Of a stretch of DNA of 64,000 nt, positions 59,801 through 64,000 are shown one piece after another; position 1 is the first letter of the stretch, and each line of letters opens with the position of its first letter. The notes beneath the pieces are model-generated. The model had not been told where the DNA came from, did not search any database, and worked only from the letters and a program-made list of their open reading frames with translations. The translations under genes and the position numbers were made by a program. The DNA is from Amphibalanus amphitrite (taxonomy: Eukaryota > Arthropoda > Thecostraca > Balanomorpha > Balanidae), in the NCBI RefSeq assembly GCF_019059575.1, contig NW_024881614.1, positions 682,001-746,000 of the forward strand, written 5' to 3'.

Positions 59801-60077
59801 TTTTTTCTTCCTTCATCGTATGTTAGTTCATCGTCGAGAGTTCATCGTATGTTAGGCTCATCAGGCTGCCTACTATCACTTGTCACATGTGTGTGTGTCA
59901 AGTGTCAATCCTGTGTCTGATTTCACAACCTTCTGTCTGCTCAGGGAGGAGTCTGATGAAGAGATGGACGAGGCGGCGCAAAACACCCCCTCCGTAGCCT
60001 CGTTCTTCGGTGGCGGATCGGCACAGCGGCACGTGTTCTTCACCGAGTGTCGGCTAAAACCGGCGGCGCCGCTGTAA
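53827..60077 (+). CDS. RNASEH2A: Ribonuclease H2 catalytic subunit A
   Basis: Catalytic subunit of nuclear RNase H2, which removes ribonucleotides and RNA:DNA hybrids from the genome. Six exons, 53827-53968, 54322-54520, 56918-57044, 58743-58929, 59341-59464 and 59945-60077, join in phase to 303 residues, matching the usual 299-310. All four catalytic acidic residues can be seen: Asp and Glu in [12 protein letters not shown] (about 37-48), Asp in VFVDTVG, and Asp in [28 protein letters not shown] and [13 protein letters not shown] are further family blocks. The C-terminus ends [13 protein letters not shown], preceded by TPSVASFF, which resembles a PCNA-binding box without its first Gln. A frame open upstream has no in-frame ATG before 53827. 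The introns hold a hAT-like element and small TTAA elements. Confidence 0.96.
54982..55099. mobile_element. 118-bp TTAA element, CCCTCGCC family
   Basis: TTAA (54978-54981, 55100-55103), ends CCCTCGCCGG and CCGGTGAGGG, with one G-run/C-run hairpin (GGGGGGTGGCACCAACCCCC) near the right end. Smallest member of the family here; inserted in the hAT-like element. Confidence 0.85.
55171..56058. mobile_element. 888-bp TTAA element, CCCTCGCC family
   Basis: TTAA (55167-55170, 56059-56062), ends CCCTCGCCCGTAT and its complement. Hairpins GGGGGTCCGTTGGACCCCC near the left and GGGGGTCCGTTCGACCCCC near the right. The interior has at least eight AGGTCA-type half-sites (55335-55375, 55500-55530, 55700-55745, 55885-55920). 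Its first 200 bases match 57840-58010. Confidence 0.9.
57478..57799 (+). mobile_element. LINE 3' end with 16-bp target duplication
   Basis: AGCGCTCATTAACCCT at 57462-57477 recurs at 57800-57815. Between them a frame reads [20 protein letters not shown] and then [18 protein letters not shown], the Cys/His-rich C-terminus of many LINE reverse transcriptases. It is followed by a (CAA)n tail at 57784-57799. The copy is strongly 5'-truncated. Its target lies on the left end of a TTAA element. Confidence 0.8.
57812..58483. mobile_element. 672-bp TTAA element, CCCTCGCC family
   Basis: TTAA (57808-57811, 58484-58487), ends CCCTCGCCGG and CCGGCGAGGG, hairpins near 57855-57885 and 58443-58470. The interior shares GGAGCTAGCGCGTCGCGGAA-like and TTTTAAGGTCCTAGGTCA blocks with the element at 55171. 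Several TGACCTGACC sites (58145-58165, 58318-58332). Confidence 0.88.
58489..58594. mobile_element. 106-bp foldback element
   Basis: GCTATTGCGC plus TTCGGTTTCC at 58489-58510 is complementary to GGAAACCGAA plus GCGCAATAGC at 58573-58594. It starts one base after the TTAA of the neighbouring element. Non-coding hairpin. Confidence 0.7.
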
Positions 60078-60189
60078 AGTGTCGTCCTCTACCGCAGGGG
60101 ACGCGTCCTCCGCTACGGAAGGTCGGTTCGCGGCCGCTCGGGAGCGGTCACAGTGCTCTAGGCTAGTGGGTTAGGATTCGGCGGTGGTT

Positions 60190-60400
60190 TGGGGGCTGGG
60201 GCAGAATGGAAAGTGGATGGACTGTGTTGTGGACGGACTGACATGGGCAGATCACTGCCAAACGTTGACACACAGACTGTGGCATTGGACAGACAAAAGT
60301 GTAGACAGACTATCATGGCAGTGGACAGACTGGAAGTCGACAGACTGGAAATGGACAGACCGGAATGTGGAGGACAGACAGACCGCTGTTGTTAGAGTGT
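60190..60400 (+). repeat. GGACAGACTGGAAGT-type repeat in the RNASEH2A 3' region
   Basis: About ten degenerate copies of a 12-16 base unit (GTGGACAGACTGG) starting roughly 110 bases after the stop. Probably in the 3' untranslated region or just past it. I see no AATAAA nearby. Confidence 0.7.
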
Positions 60401-61309
60401 GAACATGCCGTGAAAGGGGCAGAATGATGAGAGGGCCGATGAAACTCGCGGGCTTCCCAGTACAATGTCAATGCAGAGATGTCGTAGGTATGTGTACTGT
60501 GTAGTTTGTGCCAAGGAGCGGTTCACCGGTTTATCTGCTGTAATGTACATTGTACAAAGCTTGCTAGGATCCCATTTTCGAGGTAGACTGAAGAAGCAAC
60601 TTTCTAAGACTTATACTGAGTCATCCCTTACCTAAAATGCGTGAATACATTTTCTTTTTAATTGTGACTTTTTACGCCCTGGTAAAACTAAAATTATTTT
60701 GCATTTTCCTCGCAAGCATCGTAGTTTCGCCGGCAGTGGACGCACTTGCTGATGGTAATACTGTATCGTCCAGTAGCTGTTTTATTCGCTGCTCAACTGC
60801 ACATCGAACATCTGTCGTTCATAAACTTCCTCCGTGTGACTCACAATAGATGTATGGTGACTGGCGGCAATAGTTTCCTCATCAGTCCCGTATACTCCAG
60901 CACTTCGTACATCCTTTGTATTTCATGTAACCCCATTGAAGTCTCACACAAGATACGCTTCACCATCATTTATAGTTTTTGGCGACATGATGCCTGTGAC
61001 ACGAATTGTGTCTGACTTTTTACGAAAGAGCCATTTTATCAAGATCTTTCAGTACAAAAAATGACTATACTTGACGCATTATAACGACTATCGTCGATAG
61101 CTATCGATGTTTAGTCATTAGATAGATAAGTATCTTGGTCATTGCGATATCCGCACTGGTTTCTCATATGACTCACTGATATTTCCAAAACGTCACTGAC
61201 ACCTCACTGACACAATACGGGTCAGCCCCTGTTGGATCCGCAATATGCGATATCCACACGCTCCCCGCACGCCTCTGTGATGAGTTGTCGCAGCGTTCCG
61301 TCCCGCCTT
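60401..61309. other. Intergenic; no gene recognised
   Basis: AT-rich spacer between RNASEH2A and the protease. GACTATCGTCGATAGCTATCG near 61085-61110 is a small palindromic patch. Nothing else stands out. Confidence 0.5.
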
Positions 61310-64000
61310 CTACACCTCCGCCATGACAGCGGCCATCCACTCGGTGTAGGCCTGCACGCGCGTGTACAGGCCGGGGATCTGACCTCCGCAGATGACCCCG
61401 CCCAGACTGACCACGCCCACCAGCTCGTACTGCATGCCCGTGTCCTGGGGTCACACGGGGGGGGGAGGGGAGGGGATGATACACACGTGCGCATGTTACA
61501 TATCGAGGGCTTGCTGACATACATTCACGCATCAATACCATGTAGATATTCGTACACAGTAAATATGCGTAAACTCATGCATGCGGTGCATATTTTATCT
61601 CGCCACTGAGCTGTATATTGTATAAGGGCCCGACGGAGCCGCTACAGGCCTGTTTTAGGGGTCGTTGGTCAGCTAGTCTGATCTACGTAACTCACCTGTA
61701 TGAGTGGCCCTCCGGAGTCTCCGCTGCAGCTGTCGACGCCCTGGCCTCCGGCACACAGCTGAATGGTGTCCCGCACCGGGATACCGAACCTGGCCGGAGT
61801 GCAGGCCGTCAGTTAGGGACGAGGAAAGCGACGAACAGGACCTGATATCTCAGTTCACACTATCATAGTGAGTGAGTAGTAGTACCTACATAGTATCACA
61901 GTGATTGAAATGAGAAGCCGAAACAACTCTAAATGCGGGGCTTTATTCCCGGCATAGCGCACACTCCCGTAGCAAATAAGAATGGGCACCAGCATTGCGG
62001 AACAAATGGGAACCAGCATTTAGGAACAGCATATAAGGACACTTCGACCATCGTTGGCTGCTGTCCTCAAATAATTTATCGTTGGTAGGAATTGAATACT
62101 GAACAGTGAATTTGTCCTATTGCGCCCCTCGATGTCTATTCGAATTGCGTAAATTGTCTAGTCAGTTGGTAGCTCGTCTTCTCTTCTGAGAGAAACATTT
62201 GAGTCTGGATGACTGTTTTACATATTGTCTGCTGTGCTTCACTGTGCCAGTCGTCTGCTGTGCGATGTGCTGTTTTATATATCTGCTACCGTGCGCCTAC
62301 CGTGCGGTGTGGCGAGGAGCAGTGGTTACCTGCCGAAGTGTTGTCTGCAGACTGTGCCGTTCACCTGTGTGACGGTCACCTCCCTCAGCCGGTCGGTGCC
62401 GTGACGCACCCCTGCCGGTAACGGTACACAGGTCACAGTAGGACACAAGCACATAACACACATTTGTGACCGCTAACTCCCTCAGCCGATCAGTGCCGTG
62501 ACGCACCCCTGCCGGTAACGATACAGGTCACAGTGAGACACCAACACATAGCTAGACACATAAGCATTTGTGACCGCTAACTCCCTCAGCCGGTCGGTGT
62601 CGTGACGCACCCCTGCCGGTAACGATACAGGTCACAGTGGGACACAAACACATCAATAGACACATGTGTCATGCCAATGTGTGACCGCAGCCTCCCTCCC
62701 CCCCCCCCCTCCCCCCACACCCTCCCGCGACCGGTGGCAATCAAGAAATGGCAGTGTGAGACAAAAACACAACCCATGACATACAATGATGATACATATG
62801 CATACATGCGAGTAACATCAATCACTGTTCCATCCATAAGCAATTTCATTTCATCCATAACTATTTCGTCCATGGACGTACAGGCATTATCCGGTTCATA
62901 CCGGACAAACGTTTTTTTTAACATTCCGGACAAACTTACCGTCGCTGCCCCATCCCGACACTATGAACTCGTTCTCCTCGGCATTCGGTGTGACGGTGGC
63001 GGCGGGCTGGTCTTCGCTCGGTATCTCCACCGGTGGACGCAGCACTCCCGGCAGACACACCGGCGAAATGTTCTCTGCAATGGGCGTACAGGCCAGTTAG
63101 GAATCGCGGAGTTCACTTTGTGGTAGGAGGAAGCGAAAGTTCGTTTCATCCAAAGACTGTCGTTTTTCGATAGGGTGTTCTCAGTGTTCACTGTTCCTGT
63201 GCAAAGTTCATAACAACAATGCAGTAGCTGTGGTTAGGTTACATGATAATCTGTTCGGTGTTCCTGGAAGAAGCGATATTTAGCTCATTTTCCTTACATT
63301 TGTCCGATGAACATTTTCCCCTTTTAAAGATCAATGGGTTTCGTCAGCTGTTACTGTAATTGACAGGTTATGCAGCTGATCTTCATGGAGGTGGTTTGTT
63401 TATTACCTGTCTGATTGACCCTCCTGTCCAGTCGGATGAGGGCGGCGGTTGCCTGTGTACCTGACCTTCCTACGGGCGGCGTTTACCTGTGTAGTTGACC
63501 CTCCTATCCAGCCGGTGAGGGCAGTTGTTAGTTACCTGTGCACTTGACCCTCCCGATGTCGTGTTTTACTTGTGTAGTTGAGCCTCCTGATGTGTGTTAC
63601 CTGTATAGTTGACCCTCCTGTTACCTGTATAGTTGACCCTCCTGTTACCTGTATAGTTGACCCTCCTGTTACCTGTGTAGTTGACCCTCCTGTTATCTGT
63701 GTAGTTGACCCTCCTGTTATCTGTGTAGTTGACCCTCCTGTTATCTGTGTAGTTGACCTTGCTGAGTTCTCACAGCGGCGGTTACCTGTGTAGTTGACCC
63801 TCCTGTCCAGCCGGATGAGGCGGCGGCCACCTGTTTAGTTGACCCGCCTTGTTACTTTTGTAGTTGACCCTACTGTTACCCGTTTACTGTGTAGTTTACC
63901 CTCCTGTTACCTGTGTAGTTGACCCTCCTGTCCAGTCGGATGAGGGCGATGTCGTTACTGTACTCGGGCCGACCGGTGTAGTTATCGTGCACGATGATCC
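61310..64000 (-). CDS. Trypsin-like S1 serine protease, C-terminal part (cut by window edge)
   Basis: Five exons are visible, 64000-63911 (continues outside), 63074-62940, 62411-62330, 61789-61696 and 61444-61310, together about 178 residues, all in phase. NDIALIRLD carries the catalytic Asp; ISPVCLP and FIVSGWG follow; SCSGDSGGP carries the catalytic Ser. The Asp just before SCSGDSGGP suggests trypsin-like specificity for Arg/Lys. Cysteines in TVCRQHFG, IQLCAGG, SCSGDSG and VICGG make the usual disulfide pairs. The end is LYTRVQAYTEWMAAVMAEV. The catalytic His and any clip domain or signal peptide lie beyond 64000, so secreted/clip-type status is only likely. The first intron and the second acceptor are full of copies of their own splice junctions. 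Confidence 0.93.
62411..62640 (-). repeat. Three copies of a protease exon's 5' edge
   Basis: The true exon start (62411; acceptor GTTACCGGCAG then GGGTGCGTCACGG) is followed upstream in gene orientation by two more copies of acceptor plus about 45 exon bases, at about 62475-62525 and 62579-62625. The spacing is roughly 105-115 bases. Copies end at CTGAGGGAG, then diverge. Confidence 0.88.
63400..63910 (-). repeat. About 15 copies of a protease exon's donor junction
   Basis: The exon end at 63911 (minus-strand AGGGTCAACTACACAG, then GTAACAGG) is tandemly repeated through the intron. The core is a near-perfect 24-base unit (plus-strand ACCTGTGTAGTTGACCCT plus CCTGTT) from 63597 to 63765. Longer copies extend further into the exon (TCCAGCCGGATGAG) at about 63420, 63498 and 63786. 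Most copies keep the CAG-GTAA donor. Confidence 0.93.

Noticed and set aside
63578..63793. Plus-strand frame of repeated CIVDPPVT units as a repeat protein
   Set aside because: It is the other strand of the protease donor-junction array; a 24-base unit gives an open periodic frame automatically.

Overview
The window is animal nuclear DNA. Six protein genes with GT-AG introns can be spliced by eye, and the space between them is packed with LINE, mariner/Tc1, hAT-like and TTAA-target transposon remains. The proteins look like an arthropod's. CCTAA-like pentamer arrays (the arthropod telomere repeat type), mariner-type elements and CR1-like LINEs fit that. The GC-rich exons in AT-richer surroundings make a crustacean, possibly a barnacle, my best guess; this is inference only.

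Layout. 1-10.5 kb holds no host gene I can recognise: a truncated LINE, a dead mariner, a 2 kb CR1-like LINE and GC-rich low-complexity DNA. 10.7-25.0 kb (minus) is a complete BLM/RecQ helicase gene of 16 coding exons and 1364 codons. One of its introns carries a 3.9 kb TTAA-flanked element with a long GGGCCC-rich tandem array. 25.8-35.7 kb is a transposon cluster: a 4.05 kb TA-flanked element, a 4.3 kb TTAA-flanked composite, a tRNA-like sequence and a dead Tc1. 36.1-37.1 kb (plus) is TIMM9, convergent with C1D (minus, 37.4-39.2 kb). 40.0-44.5 kb holds further hAT-like, TTAA and Tc1/mariner elements. 44.8-46.7 kb (plus) is MTERF3, 48.0-52.7 kb (plus) is NOP53 and 53.8-60.1 kb (plus) is RNASEH2A. 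RNASEH2A has a hAT-like element with a perfect 8 bp target duplication and several small TTAA elements in its introns. 61.3-64.0 kb (minus) is the C-terminal part of a trypsin-like S1 protease that runs off the window.

The genes are not an operon, but their roles group. BLM and RNASEH2A act in genome maintenance, C1D and NOP53 in nuclear RNA processing and ribosome assembly, and TIMM9 and MTERF3 in mitochondria.

Two patterns stand out. First, at seven exon edges in three genes (BLM, NOP53, the protease), short tandem arrays are built from, or start exactly at, the splice junction; most of them repeat the splice site itself. Second, a family of TTAA-flanked elements (ends CCC-T/G-CGCC) has a G-run/C-run hairpin just inside both ends, and its larger members are rich in AGGTCA-type half-sites. 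I know of no description of either, but no search was possible.
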